NCBI GenBank assembly: GCA_963713625.1
Contig: CAVQMN010000005.1
Coordinates: forward strand, 1-64,000
Direction: 5' to 3'
DNA: 64,000 bases
From: Bog-756 sp963713625
GTDB taxonomy: Bacteria > Actinomycetota > Acidimicrobiia > Acidimicrobiales > RAAP-2
A program made the translations under genes and the position numbers. The notes below the pieces were generated by a model. The model was not told the origin of the DNA. It was given only the letters and a program-made list of their open reading frames with translations, and made no database searches. How positions within the stretch are numbered: the stretch's first letter is position 1; each line of letters opens with the position of its first letter. Shown here one piece after another: positions 15,525 through 23,202 of this stretch.

Positions 15525-16271
15525 GTGCCCACCGAGCCACCACCACCTATTGCGAAGCCGCGGAGCGGGCCACCGGGCCCGAGCCGGCGGATCCCCGAGG
15601 CCACGGTGACCCGCCTCCCCGTCTACCAACGCATCCTCGAGGAGCTGCTGCGTTCCGGTACGACCACCGTCTCGTCGGAGCAGCTGGCCTCGGCGGCCCA
15701 GCTCAATGCCGCCAAGGTGCGCAAAGACCTGTCACTGCTCGGATCGTTCGGAACCCGGGGCGCGGGCTACGACGCCGCCTTCCTCATCGAACAGATCGAC
15801 CGGCAACTCGGGCTCGACCGGATATGGCCGGTGGTGATCGCCGGAATCGGGAACCTCGGTCGGGCCCTGGCCCGTTCCCAGGGGTTCGCAGCCCGCAACT
15901 TCGACGTCACCGCCCTGTTGGACACCGACCCGGCCATCATCGGCGAGCTGGTCGACGACGTCGTGGTGCGCCACGTGGACGATCTCCCCCGCATCGCGGC
16001 CGAGCGGCCCCTGGCCATCGGGGTCATCACCACGCCGCCCTCGGTGGCCCAGCGGGTGGCCGACATGATGATCGCGGCCGGGATCCGCTCGATCCTCAAC
16101 TTCGCGCCCCGGGTGTTGGAGGTGCCCACTGACGTCCTGCTCCGCTACGTCGACCTCAGCATCGAGCTGCAGGTGATGAGCTTCTACCAGTCGCGGATGG
16201 CCGACGCCGCTTCGGCCGGCCGGATGCCGGTGATCCGCTCGATCGGCCTCACGTCCAGTCCGTCGGAGTGA
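15525..16271 (+). CDS. rex: Redox-sensing transcriptional repressor Rex
   Basis: 248 residues from GTG 15525. An N-terminal winged helix (EQLASAAQLNAAKVRKDLSL, LGSFGTRGAGYD) is followed by an NAD(H)-binding Rossmann domain (VVIAGIGNLGRALARSQGF) and the swapped C-terminal helix. Rex senses the NADH/NAD+ ratio and represses respiration and, in Streptomyces, haem genes. It directly precedes hemA, as in that genus. I looked for its usual operator (TGTGAA-N6-TTCACA type) before rex, hemA and nuoA and saw none. The first ~28 residues are a proline-rich extension. Confidence 0.95.
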   Translation: MPTEPPPPIAKPRSGPPGPSRRIPEATVTRLPVYQRILEELLRSGTTTVSSEQLASAAQLNAAKVRKDLSLLGSFGTRGAGYDAAFLIEQIDRQLGLDRIWPVVIAGIGNLGRALARSQGFAARNFDVTALLDTDPAIIGELVDDVVVRHVDDLPRIAAERPLAIGVITTPPSVAQRVADMMIAAGIRSILNFAPRVLEVPTDVLLRYVDLSIELQVMSFYQSRMADAASAGRMPVIRSIGLTSSPSE

Positions 16272-16495
16272 CCGGCTCAACCGCGGCCGGGGCGATGGGC
16301 GCCGGCGCGACTGGCGACCGGTGACCAGGGCGGCCATGCTGGGGGTTCGGAGGCTGAGGTGTGGAGTACGGCGCACCCGCCCTACGCTTGAGGGGTGGAC
16401 GTGGGCCAGGACGATCTTCCCCGAGCGGGTTCCCGAGTCGATGGTGACGCTGTGCGATATGCGATGAGGAACACTCGATCCGAGGCGGTGGACCG

Positions 16496-17779
16496 GTGTC
16501 GGTGATCGTCGTGGGCCTCGAGCAGCGTCATTCTCCTCTCGATCTCCTCGAGCGGGTGGCTGTGCCCGAGAGCGCCCTGCCCAAGGCGTTGGGCCGGCTG
16601 CGGGACCAGTCCAATCTCTCCGAAGCGGTCATCTTGTCCACCTGCTTGCGCACCGAGGTCTACGCCGTGGTGGAGCGGTTCCACGACGGTGTCGCCGACC
16701 TGCAGGAGTTTCTGGCCACCATCAGCGGAAGCCCGGTCGACGCCCTGACCGAGCACCTCACCGTCCGGTTCGACGACGACGTGACCAGTCACCTGTTTGC
16801 CGTGGCCGCCGGACTCGACTCGGCGGTGCTCGGCGAGTCCGAAGTCCTCGGGCAGGTACGCCGGGCGTGGGAGAAGGCCCGCGGTGAACAAGTGTCGGGT
16901 CCGGTGCTCGGCGCCCTCTTCCGCCACGCGGTCGAGACCGGCAAGCGGGTCCGGTCGGAGACGGCCATCGCCCGCGGCATCACCTCCCTGTCCCACGGAG
17001 CCGTGGCCCTGGCTGCCCGGCAGCGCGACGGCGGTCTCGCCGGCGCCCGGGTCCTGGTGGTCGGGGCGGGGGAGATGGGTGAAGGGGTGACCCAGGCCCT
17101 GGCCGACGCGGCCACCGCCGAACTGGTCGTGGCCAACCGGACCGCGGAACGGACGGAGGCCATGGTCGCCGGCCTTCCTCCCGACGCCGCCTCGCGGGTG
17201 CGGATGGAGGCTCTGGACGACCTGACCGGCCTGCTGGCCAGATCCGACGTGGTCTTCACCTCGGTCGGCACCACCCAGCCGGTCATCGACCGGGCCATGC
17301 TCGAATCGGCGACCAGCGGACGCCGACCCGGTGCACCCCTCTTGTTGGTCGACCTCGGCGTCCCCCGCAATGTGGAGCCGTCGGCCGCCGATCTCGAGGG
17401 GCTGGTCCTGTTGGACATGGAGGTTCTCCGATCGGCGGTGTCCGACGCCCTCTCCGGGCGCGAGGAGGAGGTGGCCGATGCCGACCGCATCGTCACCGAC
17501 GAGGTCGAGCGCTACCGGGTGGCGTCACGGGCCCGCGACGCCGCGCCCATCGTCTCCGCCCTCCGGGCGCGGGCCGAAGAGGTGCGGCGCTCGGAACTCG
17601 ATCGGCGCCGGTCGAAGCGGTCCGAACTGTCGGAGGCCCAGTGGGAGCAGGTCGACGCGGTGACCAGGGCGACGGTGGCCAAGCTGCTCCATCAACCGAC
17701 GGTGGCCCTCAAGGACGCGGCGGGTACGCCCCGGGGTGAGCGCCTGGTCGAGGCACTCCGAACCCTGTTCGACCTCTAG
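16496..17779 (+). CDS. hemA: Glutamyl-tRNA reductase
   Basis: 427 residues from GTG 16496. VGLEQRHSPLDLLERVAVPE, the catalytic Cys50 in LSTCLRTEVYA, VLGESEVLGQVRRAWEKA, the NADPH loop VLVVGAGEMGEGVTQAL, and the C-terminal dimerisation helix with KLLHQPTVALKD are all present. It makes glutamate-1-semialdehyde, the first step of the C5 route to haem. It starts the hemA-hemC-cobA-hemD-hemB-hemL run. The 224 bp before it hold no gene. Confidence 0.97.
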   Translation: MSVIVVGLEQRHSPLDLLERVAVPESALPKALGRLRDQSNLSEAVILSTCLRTEVYAVVERFHDGVADLQEFLATISGSPVDALTEHLTVRFDDDVTSHLFAVAAGLDSAVLGESEVLGQVRRAWEKARGEQVSGPVLGALFRHAVETGKRVRSETAIARGITSLSHGAVALAARQRDGGLAGARVLVVGAGEMGEGVTQALADAATAELVVANRTAERTEAMVAGLPPDAASRVRMEALDDLTGLLARSDVVFTSVGTTQPVIDRAMLESATSGRRPGAPLLLVDLGVPRNVEPSAADLEGLVLLDMEVLRSAVSDALSGREEEVADADRIVTDEVERYRVASRARDAAPIVSALRARAEEVRRSELDRRRSKRSELSEAQWEQVDAVTRATVAKLLHQPTVALKDAAGTPRGERLVEALRTLFDL

Positions 17780-17793
17780 CGCGTGCCCGGCCG

Positions 17794-18810
17794 GTGTCGG
17801 TGATGACCGGACCGGGGGTGCTCCGGTTGGCCACCCGGGGCTCGCCACTCGCCCTGTGGCAGGCCCATCGGGTGGCGGAGCTGCTTCGCCGGTCGGGGGT
17901 GGCCACTTCGCTGGTCGTGGTCGAGACCGTGGGCGACCGTCGGCTCGATGTCCCGCTCGACCGCCTCGGCGGCCAGGGGGTGTTCGTGAAGGAAGTCCAG
18001 GCCGCGGTGGTCGGCGGGCAGGCCGATGCGGCCGTGCACTCGGCCAAGGACCTCCCGGCTTCCGCCGAACTCGGTGTACCCGGCCTGGTGCTGGCCGCCT
18101 TCCCCGAACGGGCCGACGCCCGCGACGTGCTGGTGGGGGCCCGCCTCGACGCGCTGCCCGTCGGGGCCACGGTGGCCACCGGCTCGGCTCGGCGGCGGGT
18201 GCAGCTGGCCAACCTCCGTCCCGACCTCACCTTCGCCGGACTGCGCGGAAATCTGGCCACCCGGCTGGCCACGGTGGGCCGGGGTGCGGTGACCGCCGTG
18301 GTGGTGGCCAAGGCCGCCCTCGACCGCCTGGACTGGGCGCCCCCACCCGGCCTCGACCTCGAGGTCCTGGAGCCCGAGACGATGCTGCCCCAGGTGGGGC
18401 AGGGGGCGTTGGCCGTGGAGTGCCGGGCGGACGATGCCGAGTCACGGCGGGCTCTGGCGTCGATCGACGACCCGGCGGCGCGGCCGCTGGTCACAGCCGA
18501 GCGGGCCTTCCTGGCCGAGCTGGGCGGTGGGTGCACGCTGCCGGTGGGCGCCCACGCCGTGCCCGCCGTCTCCGACCACGGGTCCGACGGCGGCGCCGAC
18601 CCGGGGTCCATCAGGCTGAACGGCCTGTTGGCCTCGCCCGACGGCCTGGTCGTCCTCCGGCACGGGGCCACCGGCGACCGTCCCGAAGAGCTCGGCCGCG
18701 CCGTGGCCCGGTACCTGCTCGACACCGCCGGCGGTCACGACCTCGGGGAATGGGAATCGGTGGGTACCGACGGCGATGCCGACGGCCGACGGCCGAAGGT
18801 GGTGCGATGA
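17794..18810 (+). CDS. hemC: Porphobilinogen deaminase (hydroxymethylbilane synthase)
   Basis: 338 residues from GTG 17794; ATG 17803 is an alternative. LRLATRGSPLALWQAHRVAE, the active-site VHSAKDLP loop with catalytic Asp nearby, ATGSARRRVQLANLRPDL, and GGGCTLPVGAHA with the Cys that attaches the dipyrromethane cofactor. It polymerises four porphobilinogens to hydroxymethylbilane. Its stop overlaps the cobA start (ATGA). Confidence 0.97.
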   Translation: MSVMTGPGVLRLATRGSPLALWQAHRVAELLRRSGVATSLVVVETVGDRRLDVPLDRLGGQGVFVKEVQAAVVGGQADAAVHSAKDLPASAELGVPGLVLAAFPERADARDVLVGARLDALPVGATVATGSARRRVQLANLRPDLTFAGLRGNLATRLATVGRGAVTAVVVAKAALDRLDWAPPPGLDLEVLEPETMLPQVGQGALAVECRADDAESRRALASIDDPAARPLVTAERAFLAELGGGCTLPVGAHAVPAVSDHGSDGGADPGSIRLNGLLASPDGLVVLRHGATGDRPEELGRAVARYLLDTAGGHDLGEWESVGTDGDADGRRPKVVR

Positions 18811-19541
18811 GCGTCGCCCTGGTCGGGGCCGGGCCGGGGGACCCGGGGCTGTTGACCCTGCGCGGGGCCGAGCTGCTCCGTCGGGCCGACGTGGTCATCT
18901 ACGACCGGCTCATCGGCCGTGAGCTGCTGGACTTGGCGCCGGCCGAGGCCGAGCTCATCGATGTGGGCAAGGGGCCGGGCGGGTCGGACAGCCAGGCCGA
19001 GATCAACGCCAGGCTCATCGACCACGGTCGCTCGGGCCGCCAGGTCGTCCGCCTCAAGGGCGGCGATCCATTCGTGTTCGGGCGGGGTGGGGAAGAAGCC
19101 GAAGCCCTGCGGGCCGCCGGTGTGGAGTACGAGGTGGTGCCCGGTGTCAGCTCGGCGTTCGCGGCACCGGCCACGGCCGGCATCCCCGTGACCCACCGCG
19201 GACTGGCCTCGTCGGTGAGTGTGGTGACCGGACACGTCGGAGGGACCTCGGCCCTCGCCGGTGTCGACTGGGATGCGCTCGGACGTACGGGTGGCACCCT
19301 GGTGATCCTGATGGGCATGGCCCAGCGGGAGCGGATCGCGGCCGAGTTGATGGCCAGCGGGCGTGGGGCAGACACCCCGGTGGCCGTGGTGCACTGGGGG
19401 ACCACCCAGCGCCAGCAGGTGGTCCGGTCCACCCTCGCCGGTCTGGCGGCCATCGACCTGCCGGCCCCGGCGGCCATCGTCATCGGACCGGTGGCAGGCC
19501 TCGACCTCGGCTCGACCGACGTCGGCCCGCCTCCGACATGA
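18807..19541 (+). CDS. cobA: Uroporphyrinogen-III C-methyltransferase
   Basis: 244 residues from ATG 18807. VALVGAGPGDPGLLTLRGAE is the SAM-binding loop; VVRLKGGDPFVFGRGGEEAE and VTHRGLASSVSVVTGH are the two signature regions of SUMT enzymes. It makes precorrin-2 from uroporphyrinogen III, branching to sirohaem or cobalamin. It lies between hemC and hemD, overlapping both by four bases, with no CysG dehydrogenase domain fused. Confidence 0.95.
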   Translation: MSVALVGAGPGDPGLLTLRGAELLRRADVVIYDRLIGRELLDLAPAEAELIDVGKGPGGSDSQAEINARLIDHGRSGRQVVRLKGGDPFVFGRGGEEAEALRAAGVEYEVVPGVSSAFAAPATAGIPVTHRGLASSVSVVTGHVGGTSALAGVDWDALGRTGGTLVILMGMAQRERIAAELMASGRGADTPVAVVHWGTTQRQQVVRSTLAGLAAIDLPAPAAIVIGPVAGLDLGSTDVGPPPT

Positions 19542-20512
19542 ACCCGTCCCCGCTCCGGGGTCGAAGCGTGGTGGTGACCCGGGCCCGGGCCCAGGGATCG
19601 GAACTGTCCGATCGGCTGGCCGACCTCGGGGCCACCATCGTCGAGCTCCCGGTCATCGCCATCGAGGAGCCGGCCGACGGTGGGGCGGCGTTGTCCGCCG
19701 CCGCTGACCGTCTCACCACCGGGTCTTACCGCTGGGTGGCCCTGACCTCGGCCAACGCCGCGTCCCGGCTTCTCGACGCGCTCGGCGACCGGGCCGTGCC
19801 GGCCTCGGTCCGGTGGGCGGTGGTCGGACCGGGTACGGGCCGCCGCCTGGCTGACGGCGGGTATGCCGCGGAGCTGGTTTCCGCCACGTCGGTGGCCGAG
19901 GCGCTGGCCGCCGCCTTCCCCGACGCCGGCTCCCGCGGTGACCGAGCCGACGCCGGCCATCCGGCCGACGCCCACCCGGTCGAAAGTACCGGAACCGTCC
20001 TGTTCCCCCGGGCGGCTGAGGTCCGGGGTGCGCTGGCCGAGGGGCTGCGGGCCAAGGGGTGGGTGGTGGACGAAGTCGTGGCCTACCGCACCGTGGCCGG
20101 CGACCCGGGGCCCGGGCCGGTGGCCGCCGCGGGCCGGGCCGACGCCATCGCCTTCACCTCGTCGTCGACGGTGGCCCGGACCGTGGAGCTGCTCGGCCCC
20201 GCCGGTGTTCCGCCGGTGGTGGCCTCCATCGGGCCGGTGACCTCCGAATCGGCCCGGGTCGCCGGACTGCAGGTGACCGCCGAGGCCAGCCCCCATACCA
20301 TCGTCGGATTGGTGGAGGCCGTGGTCGAGGCCCTCGTCGGGAGCCCCGCTCCTCTCCGGACGTCCGGGCCCCGGCAGCACCGGGGTCCCCACCGGGAGCG
20401 GCCGGGGTCGGAACCGGGGGAACAAGAGCAGAACGAACGACGGCGACAACGGCAACAGCAGCAACAGCGGCAACAGCAGCAAGAACAGCAGCAACAGCAG
20501 CCCGGGGAGTAG
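19538..20512 (+). CDS. hemD: Uroporphyrinogen-III synthase with polyglutamine tail
   Basis: 324 residues from ATG 19538. VVVTRARAQGSELSDRLADL, WVALTSANAASRLLDAL, WAVVGPGTGRRLADGGY, DAIAFTSSSTVARTVELLG and a conserved end (GLQVTAEASPHTIVGLVEAV) mark the HemD fold, which ends near residue 270. The remaining ~55 residues are low-complexity: Pro/Arg/Glu, then about 15 Gln in three blocks broken by Arg or Glu, encoded by CAA/CAG triplets. The enzyme cyclises hydroxymethylbilane with ring-D inversion; the tail is not needed for that chemistry. Confidence 0.92.
   Translation: MNPSPLRGRSVVVTRARAQGSELSDRLADLGATIVELPVIAIEEPADGGAALSAAADRLTTGSYRWVALTSANAASRLLDALGDRAVPASVRWAVVGPGTGRRLADGGYAAELVSATSVAEALAAAFPDAGSRGDRADAGHPADAHPVESTGTVLFPRAAEVRGALAEGLRAKGWVVDEVVAYRTVAGDPGPGPVAAAGRADAIAFTSSSTVARTVELLGPAGVPPVVASIGPVTSESARVAGLQVTAEASPHTIVGLVEAVVEALVGSPAPLRTSGPRQHRGPHRERPGSEPGEQEQNERRRQRQQQQQRQQQQEQQQQQPGE
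20445..20502 (+). repeat. CAR-triplet repeat encoding a Gln tract
   Basis: Imperfect CAA/CAG triplet array interrupted by CGG and GAA at the 3' end of hemD, giving Gln runs of about 5, 4 and 5. It is in frame with the gene. Such arrays can change length by replication slippage. Confidence 0.8.
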
Positions 20513-20544
20513 ACGGGAAGGGACCTGCCGTAGGCTGGGAGTCA

Positions 20545-21582
20545 GTGTCGAGCGAACCTTCCACCGCCGCAGGACCGGGTCGGGCCCGGGCCGGGTTCCC
20601 GGCCACCCGGCTGCGACGACTCCGGGGGAGCGCCGCGCTGAGGCGCCTGGTCGCCGAAACCCGGCTCACCACCGACGACCTGGTGGCCCCGCTGTTCGTG
20701 GCCGACGGCATCGCCGAGCCCCGCCCGGTCCCGTCGCTCCCGGGTGTGGTCCAGCACACCGTGGACTCCCTGGCCGTCGAGGTCAAGCGCCTGGCTGCGC
20801 TGGGCGTACCCGGGGTCATCCTGTTCGGGCTTCCCCGTCCCGAGGACAAGGACGCCACCGGTTCCGCCGCCTTCAGGACCGACGGGATCACCCAGCGGGC
20901 CCTCAGGTCGGTGCGGGATGCGGTGGGCGACTCGCTGGTGGTGATGGCCGACTGCTGCCTCGACGAGTTCACCGACCACGGCCACTGTGGCATCGTCGAC
21001 GAGGCCACCGGTGACGTGGACAATGACGCCACCCTGCCGCTCTATGCCGAGCTGGCCGTGTCCCAGGCCGCGGCGGGGGCCGATGTGATCGGCCCGAGCG
21101 GCATGATGGACGGGCAGGTGGGTGCCATCCGGGCCGGGCTCGACTCGGCCGGGTTCGAGGGAGCGGCCATCCTGGCCTACGCGGCCAAGTACGCCTCGGC
21201 GCTCTATGGCCCGTTCCGTGACGCGGCCAACGTGGTCATCACCGGCGGCGGCGACCGCCGGGGCTATCAGCAGGACCCGGGGAACCGCCGCGAGGCGCTG
21301 GCCGAAGTGGCCCTCGATGTGGGCGAGGGCGCCGACATGGTGATGGTCAAGCCCGCCCTCACCTATCTCGACGTCATCGCCGCCGTCCGGGATGCCTTCG
21401 ACCTCCCGGTGGCCGCCTATCACGTCAGTGGCGAATACGCCATGATCATGGCGGCGGCCGCCAACGGTTGGATCGACGGGCCCGCGGTGGCCCTCGAGCA
21501 GCTCACCGCGGTCAAACGGGCAGGAGCCGACTTCGTACTGACCTACTTCGCCGGCGAGCTGGCCGAGGCGCTCGGTGGCTGA
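20545..21582 (+). CDS. hemB: Delta-aminolevulinic acid dehydratase (porphobilinogen synthase)
   Basis: 345 residues from GTG 20545; the frame is open into hemD, but family similarity begins just after this start. Schiff-base lysines are in YAAKYASALYGPFRDA and MVKPALTYLD. The metal region reads ADCCLDEFTDHGHCG: of the three zinc-binding Cys of animal enzymes the middle one is Asp, the pattern of many actinobacterial HemB, with one extra adjacent Cys. It condenses two 5-aminolevulinates to porphobilinogen. The hemL start overlaps its end by 8 bp. Confidence 0.96.
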   Translation: MSSEPSTAAGPGRARAGFPATRLRRLRGSAALRRLVAETRLTTDDLVAPLFVADGIAEPRPVPSLPGVVQHTVDSLAVEVKRLAALGVPGVILFGLPRPEDKDATGSAAFRTDGITQRALRSVRDAVGDSLVVMADCCLDEFTDHGHCGIVDEATGDVDNDATLPLYAELAVSQAAAGADVIGPSGMMDGQVGAIRAGLDSAGFEGAAILAYAAKYASALYGPFRDAANVVITGGGDRRGYQQDPGNRREALAEVALDVGEGADMVMVKPALTYLDVIAAVRDAFDLPVAAYHVSGEYAMIMAAAANGWIDGPAVALEQLTAVKRAGADFVLTYFAGELAEALGG

Positions 21583-22894
21583 GCAGCCCCGGTCGCGGGC
21601 CCTGTTCGAACGCGCCTGCCAGGTCATCCCCGGGGGGGTCAACTCCCCGGTGCGGTCGTTCCGCTCCGTGGGCGGCCACCCGTACTTCGTGGCCCGCGGG
21701 GAAGGGGCCTATGTGTGGGACGCCGACGGCAACCGCCTGCTCGACTATGTGCAGTCCTACGGCGCCTCCATCCTCGGCCACGCCCATCCCGCCGTGGTCG
21801 GCGCGGTCACCGACGCCGCCTCGAAGGGGACCACCTTCGGCGCACCCACCGAGGGGGAAGTGCTGCTGGCCGAGGCCATCTGCGCCCGGGTCGAGGGGTG
21901 CCGACAGGTCCGGTTGGTGTCGTCGGGGACCGAGGCGGCCATGAGCGCGTTGCGGGTGGCCCGGGGGTTCACCGGCCGGTCCCGGATCGTCAAGTTCGCC
22001 GGGTGTTATCACGGCCATTCCGACGCCCTGTTGGCCGGAGGGGGCAGCGGGGTGGCCACGCTCGGCCTCCCGGACTCGGCCGGGGTGCCTCCGGGTGCCG
22101 TGGCCGACACCGTGGTCGTCCCCTACAACCGGGTCCCCGACCTGGACGACCGGGTGGCCTGCGTCATCGTCGAGGCGGTGGCGGCCAACATGGGCCTGGT
22201 GGCTCCCGAGGCGGGGTTCCTCGAGGGGCTGCGGGCCGCCTGCGACGCCTCGGGTGCGCTCCTCATCTTCGACGAGGTCATCACCGGCTTCCGGCTGGGG
22301 GAGGGCGGAGCCTCGGCGTGGTCGGGGGTCCGCCCCGACCTCTGGTGTTTCGGGAAGGTGATCGGCGGGGGCCTACCGGTGGGTGCCTTCGGAGGACGGG
22401 CCGACGTCCTCTCGGCGCTGGCCCCGGACGGGCCGGTGTACCAGGCGGGCACCCTGTCGGGAAACCCGCTGGCCACGGCAGCGGGTCTGGCCGTCCTCGG
22501 GACGTTGGATCCGGGTGCCTACACCTCGCTGGCCGACCGGGTGTCCCGGTTCGCCGTGGAACTGCAGACCGTGCTGTCGACGGCGCTGGCCAAGGCCGGG
22601 ACCACCGACGGTGAAGGAAGGCAGCTGGAGGCGGCCGTACCCGTGATCGGGCCGCTCTTCGGCCTTTTCTTCGTGCCTGCGGGTTCGGATCCGGTCCGTG
22701 ACTACGAGGGTGCGGTGGCGTCGGCCACGACCGGCCTGTACACCCGGCTGTTCCGCTCGATGCTGGCCCGGGGCGTGGCCCTCGCCCCCGGGCCCTACGA
22801 GGTGGCCTTCCCGTCCATGGCCCACGGCCAGGCCGAGCTGGACCGCACCCTCGAGGTGGCCTCGGAGGCCGTCCTGGAGATCGTCGGCGCCTGA
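21575..22894 (+). CDS. hemL: Glutamate-1-semialdehyde 2,1-aminomutase
   Basis: 439 residues from GTG 21575. Fold type I PLP enzyme: FERACQVIPGGVNSPVRSF at the N-terminus, VSSGTEAAMSALRVARGFTG, KFAGCYHGHSDALLAGGGSG, LIFDEVITGFRLG with the PLP Asp, and the PLP-binding Lys in CFGKVIGGGLPVGAFGG. It makes 5-aminolevulinate from the HemA product. It closes the haem run; the next gene starts ~300 bp later. Confidence 0.97.
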   Translation: MAEQPRSRALFERACQVIPGGVNSPVRSFRSVGGHPYFVARGEGAYVWDADGNRLLDYVQSYGASILGHAHPAVVGAVTDAASKGTTFGAPTEGEVLLAEAICARVEGCRQVRLVSSGTEAAMSALRVARGFTGRSRIVKFAGCYHGHSDALLAGGGSGVATLGLPDSAGVPPGAVADTVVVPYNRVPDLDDRVACVIVEAVAANMGLVAPEAGFLEGLRAACDASGALLIFDEVITGFRLGEGGASAWSGVRPDLWCFGKVIGGGLPVGAFGGRADVLSALAPDGPVYQAGTLSGNPLATAAGLAVLGTLDPGAYTSLADRVSRFAVELQTVLSTALAKAGTTDGEGRQLEAAVPVIGPLFGLFFVPAGSDPVRDYEGAVASATTGLYTRLFRSMLARGVALAPGPYEVAFPSMAHGQAELDRTLEVASEAVLEIVGA

Positions 22895-23202
22895 GTTTCG
22901 CTGATCCGAGTGTCGGCTGCGGGTCGTCGGTTCGTGGCCGGACGGGGCCCGCCGGTGGCTGCGGTGGGCCCGGTGTGGGGTGCCGACCGGCCGGGGCCGG
23001 GACCCCAACCCGGCGCTGACGCCGACGGTCCCTCCATTTGACCCCGGCTCGGGTAAGGATGGTCCTTGCCTGTCGGGGTCGCGAGCGGCAGGATGGCGGT
23101 GCTGATGTGCTGCTCGAGACGATTATTCTGAGTGGACTCTCTGATCGGACGGCCTGAGATGATGCAAACCTTGGAACGTCCAGGCCAATGGAGGAGGGGT
23201 CG
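22895..23202. other. 308-bp intergenic region after hemL
   Basis: I see no supported gene here. It contains GC-rich imperfect hairpins, for example GGGGT (22977-22981) facing ACCCC (23002-23006) around CCGGCCGG repeats, which could end the haem transcript. The last part is less GC-rich (around 23115-23160) and probably holds the promoter of the next gene, but I cannot assign -35/-10 boxes. GAGGAGGGG at 23191-23199 is the ribosome binding site of the next gene. Confidence 0.5.
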
